The notes beneath the pieces are model-generated. The model was given only the letters and a program-made list of their open reading frames with translations. It searched no databases and had not been told where the DNA came from. The position numbers and the translations under genes are program-made. Of a stretch of 49,574 nucleotides of DNA, positions 16,397-26,655 are shown piece by piece (position 1 is the first letter of the stretch; every line of letters starts with the position of its first letter). The stretch comes from Neisseria gonorrhoeae. GTDB taxonomy: Bacteria > Pseudomonadota > Gammaproteobacteria > Burkholderiales > Neisseriaceae. Location: contig NZ_QNRU01000014.1 in assembly GCF_003315235.1 (NCBI RefSeq), forward strand, positions 1 to 49,574, written 5' to 3'.

Positions 16397-17575
16397 TTAT
16401 TTGTCTGAATTGTGTTGACGACGCAAAATTGCAGGAATTTCAAAATCGTCAAGGACAGACTGGTTATCGAAATCCGCTGCTGTCAGATTCATGGTGCGGA
16501 TACCGCGATTGGTGCGGATCATACCTTCGACATTGTGGCTTTGCTCCTGTTTGGACGGGGCAACCGCTTCTACTTCCCTTGCCGGAGTAGGATCGACCGC
16601 TCCTTTTTCTTTCAGACCGGTAGCGATAATGGTAATCCGGATGGCATCTTCGCTCATGGTCTCGTCTTCAGCGGCACCGAATTTGCATTCCAAATCGGGA
16701 TGCGCGCTTTGGTTGACGATTTTCATGACTTCAGACAACTCGGACATTTTCAGGCAACCCGGAGCAGTCGTAATATTGACCAGCACACCGCGTGCACCAT
16801 CCAAAGTTACATCGTCCAGCAGCGGACTGGAAATGGCCTGGTCGGTCGCCATACGCGCACGGTCGATACCTTGGGCATAACCCGAACCCATCATAGCGAT
16901 ACCGCGGTTGCTCATCACGGTTTTCACGTCGGCAAAGTCGAGGTTGATGATTTCGCTCGGGCAAGTTACCACTTCGGAAATGCCTGCGACCGCATCGCGC
17001 AATACATTGTCCGCCGCGCGGAAGGCTTCGCGCATAGTTACGTCTTCACCCAATGCGGTCATCAGTTTGTCGTTCGGGATGATAATCAGCGAATCGACGT
17101 GTTCTTTCAACTGTTCCAACCCTGCCTGTGCCACATGGACGCGTTTGCCTTCATAAGAAAACGGACGGGTAACTACGGCAACGGTCAGAATGCCCAAAGA
17201 CTTGGCAATCTCAGCAACAACCGGCGCGGAACCGGTACCGGTACCGCCGCCCATACCGGTCGTGATAAACAGCATATTGGCACCGCGAATGGCTTCTTCA
17301 ATGGCCTCCCGATCTTCCTGTGCTGCCGCACGGCCGATATCGGGATTCGCACCCGCGCCCAAACCGCGTGTCAGATTCGTACCCAACTGGATTCTCTTCG
17401 CCGCATGGTTTTTTGCCAAAGACTGCGCATCTGTATTGGCACTGATAAACTCCACACTGCGCACATTGTTGGCAACCATGTTATTGATTGCATTGCAACC
17501 GCCGCCGCCCAAGCCGATTACTTTAATTACCGCAGGGCTGACTGCCGATTCTGCCACGTCGTAAACAAATTCCAT
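16397..17575 (-). CDS. ftsZ: Cell division protein FtsZ
   Basis: This is a 392-residue tubulin-like GTPase that forms the cytokinetic ring. The nucleotide motif GGGTGTG sits in FITTGMGGGTGTGSAPVVA, and the synergy-loop region around NLDFADVKTVM is present. After a variable linker comes the conserved C-terminal peptide DDFEIPAILRRQ that binds FtsA and other partners. AGGAG precedes the ATG at 17575. It is the last dcw gene. The AT-rich 118-base gap to ftsA may hold an extra promoter, but I could not define one. Confidence 0.97.
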   Translation of the reverse strand: MEFVYDVAESAVSPAVIKVIGLGGGGCNAINNMVANNVRSVEFISANTDAQSLAKNHAAKRIQLGTNLTRGLGAGANPDIGRAAAQEDREAIEEAIRGANMLFITTGMGGGTGTGSAPVVAEIAKSLGILTVAVVTRPFSYEGKRVHVAQAGLEQLKEHVDSLIIIPNDKLMTALGEDVTMREAFRAADNVLRDAVAGISEVVTCPSEIINLDFADVKTVMSNRGIAMMGSGYAQGIDRARMATDQAISSPLLDDVTLDGARGVLVNITTAPGCLKMSELSEVMKIVNQSAHPDLECKFGAAEDETMSEDAIRITIIATGLKEKGAVDPTPAREVEAVAPSKQEQSHNVEGMIRTNRGIRTMNLTAADFDNQSVLDDFEIPAILRRQHNSDK

Positions 17576-17693
17576 TCAAAAACTCCTGATCGCCCCGTTC
17601 AGAGGACGGTTTAAATAAATTATTATTTATTATATAAGAAGTATCTTACTGCTGGCAAAATACTTCTCACCTGTCAAACGGCAATCCAACTGT

Positions 17694-18938
17694 TCAGAGG
17701 TTGTTTTCAATCCACCGCTTCAATCTTGCCAACAAACCGCCGCCCCCTTCTCTCTCTTGCACTGTACCGTTTTCCGGTTGCGGCAAGTTTCCTTCCAGCT
17801 TGCATGCTGCATGAAGCAGCCCGATAGCGGTAGAAAAGCGCGGTGTGCGGACACGGTCGGACAAACCGCCCATTTCTTGGGGCGCACCGGTGCGTACAGG
17901 CAAATCGAAGATTTTTTCGGCAAATTCCACAATCCCGGTCATCATGGACACACCGCCGGTCAGAACGATACCCGCATTCAGCACTTCTTTGGGGAAACCC
18001 GATTTTTGCAGTTCGCCCAGCACTACGCCAAAAATCTCCTGAATACGTGCGCTGATGATTGCTGCCAAAACCTTACTGGAAACCTGACGCGATGTCCGGT
18101 CACCCACGCCCGGAACTTCAATCATCTCGCCCAAGCCTTCCGTATCGCATGATGCCACGCCATAATGGATTTTAATGTACTCGGCGGCATCGAGAGGTGT
18201 TCTCAACGATTTGGACAAATCTTTGGTAATCAGATTACCACCGGCCGGAATGACGGACGTATGGCGGATGGCGCCGTTCATATAAACGGCAATATCGGTC
18301 GTTCCGCCACCAATGTCGATGACGCATACGCCGAGGTCTTTTTCATCTTCAGTCAGCACCGCCTGCCCGCTTGCCAACGGTTGAAGCATGATCTGATCGC
18401 TTTTCAAGCCGCACAGCTCGATACATTTTTGGACATTCTGCACTGCCGTACTTGCACCGGTAATGATGTGCACCCGCGTATCCAGACGCACACCGCTCAT
18501 ACCGATGGGCTCCCTTACACCAAGTTGGGTGTCGATAATGTAGTCTTGAACCACGGCATCGAGAATTTTTTGATCGGGCGGGATATTGATTGCCTTTGCC
18601 GTTTCAATGGCGCGGTCGATGTCTGCCTGTGTTACTTCTCCGTCTTTGATTTTAACCACACCTTGCGAATTAAGGCTGCGGATGTGGTTGCCTGCGATAC
18701 CTGTGGTAACGTGGGTAATTTTGGTATCCGCCATCAGCTCGGCATCATTGACCGCCTGCCTGATGGCTTGGACGGTGGCATCGATATTGGTTACCATGCC
18801 CGCGCGCAAGCCCCGTGAAGGAGCCTGCCCCAAACCGATGATGTTGATTTTGTCGTCATCTTGAACTTCCCCGATCAGTGCGAGGACTTTAGACGTACCG
18901 ATATCCAGTACGCTGATGTATCTTTTCTGCTGTTCCAT
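17694..18938 (-). CDS. ftsA: Cell division protein FtsA
   Basis: This is a 414-residue actin-family ATPase that tethers FtsZ to the membrane. It shows the N-terminal VLDIGTSKVLALIG phosphate motif, VIDIGGGTTDIAVY, and GIVLTGGVSMM. The C-terminus ends in an amphipathic helix (LLARLKRWIENNL) that acts as membrane anchor. Order ftsQ-ftsA-ftsZ is standard. The start ATG at 18938 gives the usual N-terminus (EQQKRYISVLDIGTSKV). Confidence 0.96.
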   Translation of the reverse strand: MEQQKRYISVLDIGTSKVLALIGEVQDDDKINIIGLGQAPSRGLRAGMVTNIDATVQAIRQAVNDAELMADTKITHVTTGIAGNHIRSLNSQGVVKIKDGEVTQADIDRAIETAKAINIPPDQKILDAVVQDYIIDTQLGVREPIGMSGVRLDTRVHIITGASTAVQNVQKCIELCGLKSDQIMLQPLASGQAVLTEDEKDLGVCVIDIGGGTTDIAVYMNGAIRHTSVIPAGGNLITKDLSKSLRTPLDAAEYIKIHYGVASCDTEGLGEMIEVPGVGDRTSRQVSSKVLAAIISARIQEIFGVVLGELQKSGFPKEVLNAGIVLTGGVSMMTGIVEFAEKIFDLPVRTGAPQEMGGLSDRVRTPRFSTAIGLLHAACKLEGNLPQPENGTVQEREGGGGLLARLKRWIENNL

Positions 18939-19023
18939 TGTTCGTCTGCCCTTAAAACTGATTGAAATTTGCGTCGCACCGTTTCAGACGGCACGGCCGT
19001 AATATGTCCGATACCTGTTCCCA

Positions 19024-19752
19024 CTATTCTTCGGATTCTTTTTCGGGTAAACCGTCGGGAGCATGGCGGACTGAAAATCCGTCCTTATACCTCATATCCA
19101 CATAGGATAACCGATTTTTATTCTTACGCAACAGATGCTGCCACGCTTCGGTAAAAAGCCGGAGGCGTTTCATCTCGTTTTCCCGTCCGAGCCTGACGGT
19201 GATGCCGTTGTCCAAAACGACATTCCACGCCGAACGTGCCGTATAGGTCATCTCTTTGATGCCCAAACCCTGTTTTGCCAAAACAGTCGAAAATTCGTCA
19301 TAACGGCGGAGCATTTCGGCAGACGTTCCTTCCGCGCCTCTGAATACCGGCATTCCGGGTCTGTCCAAGCGGGCTTCAAAAACATTGCCTTCGCCGTCCA
19401 CCAAGGCATGGTCGCCCCAACGTGCAACCGGCTTGCGCTCGGTCAGGACGACCTCAACCGTATCGGGAAAACGGCGGCGCACCATGACCGACGCAATCCA
19501 CGGATACCGGCGGTAGGCTTCCTGTGCGCCATTGATGTCCGTCCTCAAAATATTCCCATGGATGTATTCTTTCGCCAAACTGCCCAATGCCTTCTTATCG
19601 GAATAAACCAGGTTGCCCTTCAGCGACACCTGCTTGACGGGCAGATGATTCGAATTGTAAAACCAAACCAGCCCGGACGCAGCAAGCAGCATCGCCATCA
19701 TGACAAGCAGCCAGCGCGTCAGCCGTTCCATCGCTTCGGCATTATCCCACAT
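19024..19752 (-). CDS. ftsQ: Cell division protein FtsQ
   Basis: This is a 242-residue bitopic inner-membrane protein with a short cytoplasmic N-terminus, one membrane helix (about residues 13-31) and a periplasmic POTRA domain starting at LPVKQVSLKGN. The motif YPWIASVMVRRRFPDTVEVVL is typical, and the FtsQ beta domain follows. It recruits FtsL and FtsB to the septum. Its start overlaps the end of ddl by 11 bases, indicating translational coupling. Confidence 0.94.
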   Translation of the reverse strand: MWDNAEAMERLTRWLLVMMAMLLAASGLVWFYNSNHLPVKQVSLKGNLVYSDKKALGSLAKEYIHGNILRTDINGAQEAYRRYPWIASVMVRRRFPDTVEVVLTERKPVARWGDHALVDGEGNVFEARLDRPGMPVFRGAEGTSAEMLRRYDEFSTVLAKQGLGIKEMTYTARSAWNVVLDNGITVRLGRENEMKRLRLFTEAWQHLLRKNKNRLSYVDMRYKDGFSVRHAPDGLPEKESEE

Positions 19753-20656
19753 GTGCGGCCTTCAAAATTTCAATACATAAATCGGCAAAACCCACGCCCG
19801 TAACGGCAGCGGATTTCGGTACTAAACTATGGCCGGTCATACCGGGCAGGGTGTTGATTTCCAACAGATAGAGTTTGCCGTCGGTATCTTTGAGGAAATC
19901 GACGCGCACGCAGCCTTCCGCACCGATTGCCTGTGCGCCGCGAACCGCCAGTTCGCGCATCAGGCTTTCTTCGGCTTCGGTCAAATCTTCCGAAGGACAT
20001 TGATAAATGGTGTCGTCTCGGTTGTACTTGGCTTCGTAGTCGTAAAACTCGGTTGCGGGGATGATGTGTATGCCGGGCAGCCCTTTGCCGTTCAGGACGG
20101 GGCAGGAATATTCGCCGCCGCCGATAAAACGTTCGGCAATGATTTCGCCCTGAAGGTGTTTCAATTCTTCGTAAACGCTTTTCAGACGGCCTTTTTCTTT
20201 GACTTTTACCACGCCGACGCTGCTGCCTTCGGCCGCCGGCTTCACAAACATCGGCAGACCCAATTTTTCTTCGACGGCATCGAAATCGGTATCATCGTAC
20301 AGTACGGCGAACTCGGGAACGGGTAATCCCAATGCCTGCCAAATCAGTTTGCAGCGGTATTTGTCCATGCCGATGGCGGAGGCGGCGACACCGCTGCCGG
20401 TATAGGGAATGCCCAACAGTTCCAATGCACCCTGAACAGCCCCGTCTTCGCCGTAAGTACCGTGAAGGATGTTGAATGCCGTCTGAAAGCCCCGCTCCTT
20501 CAGTTCGGATAACGGCGTTTCCTTAGGGTCGAAGGCGTATGCGTCTATGCCTTTGCTTTTTAAGGCGTTCAAAATGGCGGTACCGCTGTCCAGCGAGATT
20601 TCTCGTTCGCTGGAAAAACCACCCATCAATACGGCCACTTTGCCAAAATTCTGCAT
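19742..20656 (-). CDS. ddl: D-alanine--D-alanine ligase
   Basis: This is a 304-residue ATP-grasp enzyme that makes the D-Ala-D-Ala dipeptide for MurF. Motifs are VLMGGFSSEREISLDSG at the N-terminus, HGTYGEDGAVQGALELLGIPYTGSG, KPAAEGSSVGV, and the metal-binding LEINTLPGMTGHSLVP near the end. It sits between murC and ftsQ, as in other dcw clusters, and the length is normal for the DdlB type. Confidence 0.96.
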   Translation of the reverse strand: MQNFGKVAVLMGGFSSEREISLDSGTAILNALKSKGIDAYAFDPKETPLSELKERGFQTAFNILHGTYGEDGAVQGALELLGIPYTGSGVAASAIGMDKYRCKLIWQALGLPVPEFAVLYDDTDFDAVEEKLGLPMFVKPAAEGSSVGVVKVKEKGRLKSVYEELKHLQGEIIAERFIGGGEYSCPVLNGKGLPGIHIIPATEFYDYEAKYNRDDTIYQCPSEDLTEAEESLMRELAVRGAQAIGAEGCVRVDFLKDTDGKLYLLEINTLPGMTGHSLVPKSAAVTGVGFADLCIEILKAAHVG

Positions 20657-20696
20657 TGTTTTTGTTCTTTCCTAATTGCTTTATGCTTGTTGTCAG

Positions 20697-20733
20697 AGGT
20701 CGTCTGAAACCTGATTGCGGTTTCAGACGACCT
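20697..20733 (-). terminator. Variant uptake-sequence hairpin between murC and ddl
   Basis: AGGTCGTCTGAAACC (20697-20711) and its exact reverse complement (20719-20733) form a strong stem. Both arms carry the AGGTCGTCTGAA dialect. Inside an operon it may lower expression of the ddl-ftsQAZ part. Confidence 0.6.
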
Positions 20734-20767
20734 TTATATGATGTTCCGTCTGTCAGGCGGGTGTATC

Positions 20768-22177
20768 TCAAATCTGTTTCGACAATTCCAACAGCGCGGA
20801 GGGAACGCGGTTGATGCTTCCCGCACCCATATTCAACACAACATCGCCATCCTGTAAAACATTCATCAGCATTTGCGGCAGGTCGGCGACGTTTTCGCAG
20901 TAAATCGGCTCAAGTTTGCCCAATACGCGGATAGCACGCGCCAAGGCGCGGGAGTCGGCGGCGGCAACCGGCTCTTCGCCGGCGGCATAAACTTCGGTCA
21001 GTACCAGCGCATCAACGGTATTGAGTACTTTGGTAAAGTCTTCAAACAAATCGCGCGTGCGGGTATAGCGGTGCGGCTGGAAGGCGAGCACCAAACGTTT
21101 TTCCGGATACGCGCCGCGTGCAGCGGCAAGGGTTGCCGCCATTTCGACGGGGTGGTGTCCGTAATCGTCCACCAGCAAAGCGGTCCCGCCGTTTGGCAAC
21201 TTGATGTCGCCGTATTTTTGGAAGCGGCGGCCGACGCCTTCAAAGCCGAGCAAGCCTTTTTGGATCGCTTCAACCGATGCGCCGACTTCCAGCGCCACGC
21301 CGATGGCTGCCAATGCGTTCAGCACGTTGTGTCTGCCGGGCATATTCAGCACGACTTCAAACGACCCCTGCTCATGTCCTTTCATTTGAACATGGACGGT
21401 GAATTTCATTTGCGCGCCGACGTTTTCGATGTCGGTGGCGTAGATGTCGGCGGTATCGTCCAAACCGTAAGTAGCATAAGGTTTGCTCACTTTGGGCAAA
21501 ATCGCGCGGACGTGTTCGCTGTCAACACACAAAAAGGCTTTGCCGTAGAAGGGCATACGGTGGATGAAATCGATAAACGCCTGATGCAGTTTTTCGACGC
21601 TGTGCCCGTAGGTATCCATATGGTCTTCGTCGATATTGGTAACGACGGACATAATCGGGGTCAGATGTAGGAAAGAGGCATCGGATTCGTCGGCTTCGGC
21701 AACGATGTATTCGCCTTTGCCCAAGCGGGCGTTGGTGCCTGCGGCGTTGAGTTTGCCGCCGATAACGAAAGTGGGGTCGAGTCCTGCCGCGCCGAGGATG
21801 GAGGCGGTCAGGCTGGTGGTCGTGGTTTTGCCGTGCGTACCGGCAATGGCGATGCCGTCACGGAAGCGCATCAGCTCTGCCAGCATCAAGGCGCGCGGAA
21901 TAACGGGAATTTGCCGCTCCAACGCAGCGACAACTTCGGGATTTTCTTTCTTGACGGCGGTAGAGGCAACGACGACATCCGCACCGTTAACGTGTTCTGC
22001 GGTATGGCCGGGATAAACTTGAATGCCCAGGCTGCTCAAATGCTCGGTAGCGGCATTTCGCGCCTGATCCGAACCGGAAACTTTAAAGCCCAAATTGTGC
22101 AAGACTTCGGCGATACCGCTCATGCCGACGCCGCCGATACCGACAAAATGGATGTTGCTTACTCGATTTTTCATCAT
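20768..22177 (-). CDS. murC: UDP-N-acetylmuramate--L-alanine ligase
   Basis: This is a 469-residue Mur ligase that adds L-Ala to UDP-MurNAc. The Rossmann-like N-terminus reads [17 protein letters not shown], the ATP loop is GTHGKTTTT, and later motifs are [20 protein letters not shown] and DDYGHHPVE. Two adjacent ATGs occur at 22177 and 22174; the first is used. It lies between murG and ddl. Confidence 0.96.
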   Translation of the reverse strand: MMKNRVSNIHFVGIGGVGMSGIAEVLHNLGFKVSGSDQARNAATEHLSSLGIQVYPGHTAEHVNGADVVVASTAVKKENPEVVAALERQIPVIPRALMLAELMRFRDGIAIAGTHGKTTTTSLTASILGAAGLDPTFVIGGKLNAAGTNARLGKGEYIVAEADESDASFLHLTPIMSVVTNIDEDHMDTYGHSVEKLHQAFIDFIHRMPFYGKAFLCVDSEHVRAILPKVSKPYATYGLDDTADIYATDIENVGAQMKFTVHVQMKGHEQGSFEVVLNMPGRHNVLNALAAIGVALEVGASVEAIQKGLLGFEGVGRRFQKYGDIKLPNGGTALLVDDYGHHPVEMAATLAAARGAYPEKRLVLAFQPHRYTRTRDLFEDFTKVLNTVDALVLTEVYAAGEEPVAAADSRALARAIRVLGKLEPIYCENVADLPQMLMNVLQDGDVVLNMGAGSINRVPSALLELSKQI

Positions 22178-22264
22178 AATGTTGCGTTCCGGTTGGTTTT
22201 TAGTGCGTAAAGGCGTTATTTTAAAGGTCTGACCGTTTGCGCACCATAGTTTTCTGACAAATAT

Positions 22265-22280
22265 ATAGCGGATTGAAATA
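22265..22280. repeat. Single Correia-type terminus
   Basis: TATAGCGGATTGAAAT matches the outer end of Correia elements but has no partner end nearby. It may be a remnant in the murG-murC gap. Confidence 0.4.
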
Positions 22281-22291
22281 AAAAACATCCA

Positions 22292-22321
22292 TGCCGTCTG
22301 AACGGCTTTTCAGACGGCATG
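22292..22321 (-). terminator. Uptake-sequence hairpin between murG and murC
   Basis: Inverted 12-base uptake sequences at 22292-22303 and 22310-22321 lie 10 bases past the murG stop. Confidence 0.65.
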
Positions 22322-22331
22322 GTTCGGCAGT

Positions 22332-23399
22332 TTACGCCGCACACGCAATCGCGGCTTCGGCAACGTCATCCGCGCTGTGCGGCAATGCCAACGTACGGGC
22401 GTTTTCCGCCCATTTGAGGCATTTTTCGCGGTTGAGGCTGCCGAGGATTTCGGCGAGTTTTTCCGCCGTCAACTGGGTTTGCGGCAACAGCAGCCCCGCT
22501 TCTGCCTGCACCATGAAACGCGCGTTGGCGGTTTGATGGTCATCAACGGCGTGAGGATACGGCACTAACAACGCGCCCAGCCCCGCCGCCGTCAACTCGG
22601 CAATCGTCAGCGCGCCGGCACGGCAAATCACCAAATCGGCATCACGGTAGGCGGACACCATGTCGGTAATAAATTCCACGCATTCCGCTTTCACGCCCAA
22701 CGCGTCATAATCCGCCTGAAGATTGCCCAGCTTGTTACGCCCCGACTGGTGGTACATCTGCGGGCGCACCTCTTCAGGCAGCAGTGCCAACGCCTGCGGT
22801 ACGGTTTTGTTCAAAACGTCCGCACCCAAACTGCCGCCGACCACCAAAATTTTCAGACGGCCTTCGCGCCCTTGGAAGCGTTCGGCAGGCACGGGCAGGT
22901 TGCTAATATCGGCGCGGACGGGGTTGCCGACCAAACCGCCTTCGTGGCTGAACGCTTTCGGAAAAGCGTACAACACCCGTTTCGCCCAGCGCGACAGGTG
23001 GCGGTTGGACAAGCCTGCCACGGCGTTTTGCTCGTGAATCACAATCGGCACGCCCAAGAGTTTCGCCGCCAGACCGCCGGGAAAGGTAACAAAACCGCCG
23101 AAGCCGATGACGCACTCGACACGGTGTTTGCGGATAATCCGCTGCGCTTCGCGGACGGTTTTGTACAGAGTAAACGGAAGCATCAGCTTGCGTTTGATGC
23201 CGTTGCCGCGTATTCCTTTAATCGCCAGCGTTTCCAAGCGTATGCCGTATTGCGGCACGATGCGCTCTTCCATCGAATCCTTGCTGCCCAGCCAAATTAC
23301 ATGATGACCGCGCACGCGCAATGAATCCGCCACAGCCAGAGCTGGGAAAATGTGTCCGCCCGTTCCGCCCGCCATCAGCATAAAGGTTTTACCGCCCAT
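22332..23399 (-). CDS. murG: UDP-GlcNAc:lipid I GlcNAc transferase
   Basis: This is a 355-residue GT28 glycosyltransferase at the inner face of the membrane that converts lipid I to lipid II. The N-terminal loop MAGGTGGHIFPALA, HEQNAVAGLSNR, VVGGSLGADVLN and the C-terminal donor site RAGALTIAEL with PYPHAVDDHQTANA are all present. The start at 23399 is 3 bases after the ftsW stop, so the two are likely coupled. Confidence 0.96.
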   Translation of the reverse strand: MGGKTFMLMAGGTGGHIFPALAVADSLRVRGHHVIWLGSKDSMEERIVPQYGIRLETLAIKGIRGNGIKRKLMLPFTLYKTVREAQRIIRKHRVECVIGFGGFVTFPGGLAAKLLGVPIVIHEQNAVAGLSNRHLSRWAKRVLYAFPKAFSHEGGLVGNPVRADISNLPVPAERFQGREGRLKILVVGGSLGADVLNKTVPQALALLPEEVRPQMYHQSGRNKLGNLQADYDALGVKAECVEFITDMVSAYRDADLVICRAGALTIAELTAAGLGALLVPYPHAVDDHQTANARFMVQAEAGLLLPQTQLTAEKLAEILGSLNREKCLKWAENARTLALPHSADDVAEAAIACAA

Positions 23400-23402
23400 G
23401 AT

Positions 23403-24701
23403 TTACTCCACCCGGTAACCGCGCATTTTCTGGCGGTTTTCATAATCGATACGCAACAGCAGCATCATGCTGATCAGCATGAAAAAGACTGACGAACCGC
23501 CATAGGACATCAACGGCAGCGTCAGACCTTTGGTCGGCAAAGCACCGATGTTCACACCGATATTGAAGAAACTTTGGATACCGATCCAAATGCCGATACC
23601 CGAAGCGATATAGGCGTTGAAAGTCAAACCCAAATCGCGCGACTGCTTGCCGATGGAAAACGCCCGCACCACCAGCCAGCCGTAACAGAATATCAGCACG
23701 CACATCCCGAAGAAGCCGAATTCTTCAGCGATGATGGCAAAAATAAAATCGGTATGCGCTTCCGGCAGAAAGCCGCGTTTGCTCAAACTCGCACCCAAAC
23801 CCATACCGAACCACTCTCCGCGCCCGATTGCCATCAGAGAGTGGGTAAGCTGGTAGCCGGCACCCTGCGGGTCTTTCCACGGGTCCAAAAATGCCACTAC
23901 CCGCTGCACACGGTAGGGAGCGGCGGTAATCATCAGCACCATCCCACCCAAGACGCTGCCTACCAGGACAAAAAAATATTTCCACGGCAATCCTGCCAGA
24001 AACAGCATTCCAACGGTAATGACGGTAATGACGACAAACGAACCGAAATCCGGCTGTACCATTATCAGCACCAAACCGAACGCCACCAGCATAATCGGCA
24101 GGATGATCGCCCGGAAACGGCCGTACATTTCTAATGTTTCACGACGTGCCTGCGGATTGGTGGCGGACATAATCAGGTTGGCCGTCCCCCGCCAAATCGA
24201 CTGCCAACCCAAACTTTCCATGCTGCGCAACACTTCTTCACGGCGCGTGAACAGGCTTGCCAAATAAAGGATGACTGCCAGCTTGAACAGCTCGGTCGGC
24301 TGGAAATTCAACGGACCCAAAGGTATCCAACGGGTCGCGCCATTGATTTCGCGCCCGGCAATCAATACGGCTACCAGCAACAGGCCGGATAAGGCAAAAA
24401 TCCACGGCACAAGCCGCCGCCATGTCCTCATCCTGCAAAGAAACCATAAAAAACCGCTCGCTATAAGGCCGGCAACGACGAACCCCGCCTGCCTGGTCAA
24501 ATAGAAAAACTGATCGCCGCCTTCCTTCGATGCCAAATACACAGAAGCCGAATAAATCATCAGCAGGCCGAACGCCGTCATCAGCACCACCATCCACAAA
24601 AGCGGCGCGTCGAATTTCCTGCCGTCGCGCACAATCGGCCTGTCGAGCAGCAGAGTGTGGACACCGTCGCCCACTTTTACCAATACTTCCGAAATCTTCA
24701 A
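23403..24701 (-). CDS. ftsW: Septal peptidoglycan glycosyltransferase FtsW
   Basis: This is a SEDS-family inner-membrane protein that polymerises lipid II at the septum together with PBP2. It has about ten membrane helices with signatures GREINGATRWIPLG, QPTELFKLAVILYLA, VQPDFGSFVV and, near the end, GLTLPLMSYGGSSVFF. I chose the TTG at 24701 (AGGTGG six bases before; 432 residues) because the frame further upstream to an ATG at 24791 reads through uptake-like sequence and does not resemble FtsW. The start therefore carries real uncertainty. murD precedes it and murG follows. Confidence 0.88.
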   Translation of the reverse strand: MKISEVLVKVGDGVHTLLLDRPIVRDGRKFDAPLLWMVVLMTAFGLLMIYSASVYLASKEGGDQFFYLTRQAGFVVAGLIASGFLWFLCRMRTWRRLVPWIFALSGLLLVAVLIAGREINGATRWIPLGPLNFQPTELFKLAVILYLASLFTRREEVLRSMESLGWQSIWRGTANLIMSATNPQARRETLEMYGRFRAIILPIMLVAFGLVLIMVQPDFGSFVVITVITVGMLFLAGLPWKYFFVLVGSVLGGMVLMITAAPYRVQRVVAFLDPWKDPQGAGYQLTHSLMAIGRGEWFGMGLGASLSKRGFLPEAHTDFIFAIIAEEFGFFGMCVLIFCYGWLVVRAFSIGKQSRDLGLTFNAYIASGIGIWIGIQSFFNIGVNIGALPTKGLTLPLMSYGGSSVFFMLISMMLLLRIDYENRQKMRGYRVE

Positions 24702-24852
24702 AAAACCACCTGCCAGTCTGTTTGCACCTGCCGCAAAGGGCAAAAATTTCAGACGGCAGACAATGCCGTCCGAACATACGATACATCCCAAATCGGTATT
24801 CTAAATCTTTACTTGCCGCCCAACAATGACGGCGTTTGTGTTTCGGACGGCA

Positions 24853-26190
24853 TCACAAAGCCTTAAACGCTTCGATAAACACTTCCGAACGGTGCGCGTA
24901 GCCTTTAAACATATCGAAACTCGCGCAGGCGGGGCTGAGCAAGACAATATCGCCCGCTTCGGCTTGGGCGTATGCCGTCTGAACCGCCTCTTCCAAAGTG
25001 ACGCAGTCGGTCAGGTTCAAGCCGCAGCCGTCCAAATCGCGGCGGATTTGCGGCGCATCGACGCCGATCAGGAACACGCCTTTTGCCTTATCTTTCAACG
25101 CGTCGCGCAGGGGCGTGAAGTCCTGCCCTTTGCCCATGCCGCCCAAAATCACGAAGAGCGGGTTTTGCAAACCGGCAATCGCGGCGGCGGTCGCGCCGAC
25201 ATTCGTGCCTTTGCTGTCGTCGATGAATACCACGCCGTTTTTCTCGCCGATTTTTTCCACACGGTGCGGCAAGCCTTGGAAGGTTTTGACGTGTTCCAGC
25301 AATGCTTCGCGCGGCAAACCGACGGCCTCGCACAAAGCCACGGCAGCCATAACGTTGGCGGCGTTGTGCAAACCTTGCAGCGGGATGTCTTGCGTAGAAA
25401 TCAAATCTTCATTGCCTTGTTTTAAACAGCCCGTCCCGCGTTCCAACCAAAAATCGGCTTCGTGTTCCAAGGAAAACCGTTTCACTTCACGCCCTGCCCG
25501 TTTCATGGCGCGGCAGAACACGTCGTCCGCATTCAAAACCTGCACTCCATCGCCACGGAAAATCTTGGCTTTGGTATGCGCGTAGTCGAGCAAATCGTCG
25601 TAGCGGTCGAGATGGTCTTCGGAAATGTTCATCACCGTCGCCGCAGTCGGGCGCAGGCTTTCGGTGTTTTCCAGTTGGAAGCTGGAAAGCTCCAACACCC
25701 ACACGTCCGCCTTTTTGCCTTCGCGCTGCAATTCTGCCTCCAAAACCGGCGTACCGATATTGCCCGCAATGACGGTATCCAGCCCGCACTTGATGCAGAG
25801 ATAGCCGACCAGGCTCGTTACCGTGGTTTTGCCGTTGCTGCCGGTAATCGCAATCACCTTGTCGCCGCGGCGGTTCACAATGTCCGCCAGCAATTCGATG
25901 TCGCCTAGCACGCGCCCGCCGTTTTGCTTGAACGCCTCGATATCCGACTGCCGCTCGCTGATGCCGGGACTGAGCGCCAGAATATCGAAACCGTTGTCCA
26001 ACGCATCTTTCAGACGACCCGTGTAAAACACCAGCCCGTCAAACATCTTACCGATTTGCGCCACGCGCTCGGCTTTCAGCTCCGCATCATAAGCGGCAAC
26101 CTCCGCGCCGTTTTTGCGCAGATAGGCAATCATGGAAATACCCGTGCCGCCAAGTCCGGCGACGAGGATTTTTTTGTTTTGGAAAGTCAT
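24853..26190 (-). CDS. murD: UDP-N-acetylmuramoyl-L-alanine--D-glutamate ligase
   Basis: This is a 445-residue Mur ligase that adds D-Glu. The N-terminal Rossmann domain reads [15 protein letters not shown], the ATP loop [11 protein letters not shown], then [28 protein letters not shown], and the C-terminal [20 protein letters not shown] that is diagnostic of MurD. The 151 bases between it and ftsW contain single uptake sequences and nothing else I recognise. Confidence 0.96.
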   Translation of the reverse strand: MTFQNKKILVAGLGGTGISMIAYLRKNGAEVAAYDAELKAERVAQIGKMFDGLVFYTGRLKDALDNGFDILALSPGISERQSDIEAFKQNGGRVLGDIELLADIVNRRGDKVIAITGSNGKTTVTSLVGYLCIKCGLDTVIAGNIGTPVLEAELQREGKKADVWVLELSSFQLENTESLRPTAATVMNISEDHLDRYDDLLDYAHTKAKIFRGDGVQVLNADDVFCRAMKRAGREVKRFSLEHEADFWLERGTGCLKQGNEDLISTQDIPLQGLHNAANVMAAVALCEAVGLPREALLEHVKTFQGLPHRVEKIGEKNGVVFIDDSKGTNVGATAAAIAGLQNPLFVILGGMGKGQDFTPLRDALKDKAKGVFLIGVDAPQIRRDLDGCGLNLTDCVTLEEAVQTAYAQAEAGDIVLLSPACASFDMFKGYAHRSEVFIEAFKAL

Positions 26191-26274
26191 TTTGGTTTTG
26201 TCCTAAAACAAATCATATTGGGCAGGAGACGTCCGCCCTTGCCCAAGCCGCTTTCAGACGGCATCGCGAGCCGA

Positions 26275-26655
26275 TTAATAACCCGCCTTCAGGCGTTGGT
26301 CATTGTCGCAGCTGTTTTGGTCTCCGTTTTGACAAGCCTTGCCAAGCCATTGTTGAGCGAGCGCAAGGTCTTGGCGCACGCCGCGTCCATCGTAATACAT
26401 CAAGCCCAAATTGTATTGGGCTTGGGCATCCCCTTGTTCTGAAGCCTTGCGATACCACTGCACTGCCTGTACATAATCTTGACGAACTCCTTGTCCATTT
26501 TCATACATCACGCCCAAATTGAATTGGGCTGCTGCATTTCCCTGTTCTGCCGCCTGCAAGTTTTCCCGAAAATCCGATACGTCACCCGCCCACACCGCTT
26601 GGTTCAAGCCCAAGGCAATCAGGGCGGCGGCAAGCCATTTGACTGTCTGTTTCAT
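26275..26655 (-). CDS. Exported Sel1-repeat protein
   Basis: This is a 126-residue protein with a signal peptide (MKQTVKWLAAALIALGLNQA, probable cleavage after VWA) followed by two 36-residue Sel1-like repeats. These begin AEQGNAAAQFNLGVMYENGQ and SEQGDAQAQYNLGLMYYDGR, and a short Cys-containing tail follows (CQNGDQNSCDNDQ). Sel1 repeats are helical scaffolds for protein contacts. It probably acts in the periplasm. The meningococcal gene at this position has been linked to epithelial interaction. Its repeat units are similar at DNA level (108 bases), so copy number could vary. A non-wall protein inside dcw is unusual. Confidence 0.85.
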   Translation of the reverse strand: MKQTVKWLAAALIALGLNQAVWAGDVSDFRENLQAAEQGNAAAQFNLGVMYENGQGVRQDYVQAVQWYRKASEQGDAQAQYNLGLMYYDGRGVRQDLALAQQWLGKACQNGDQNSCDNDQRLKAGY

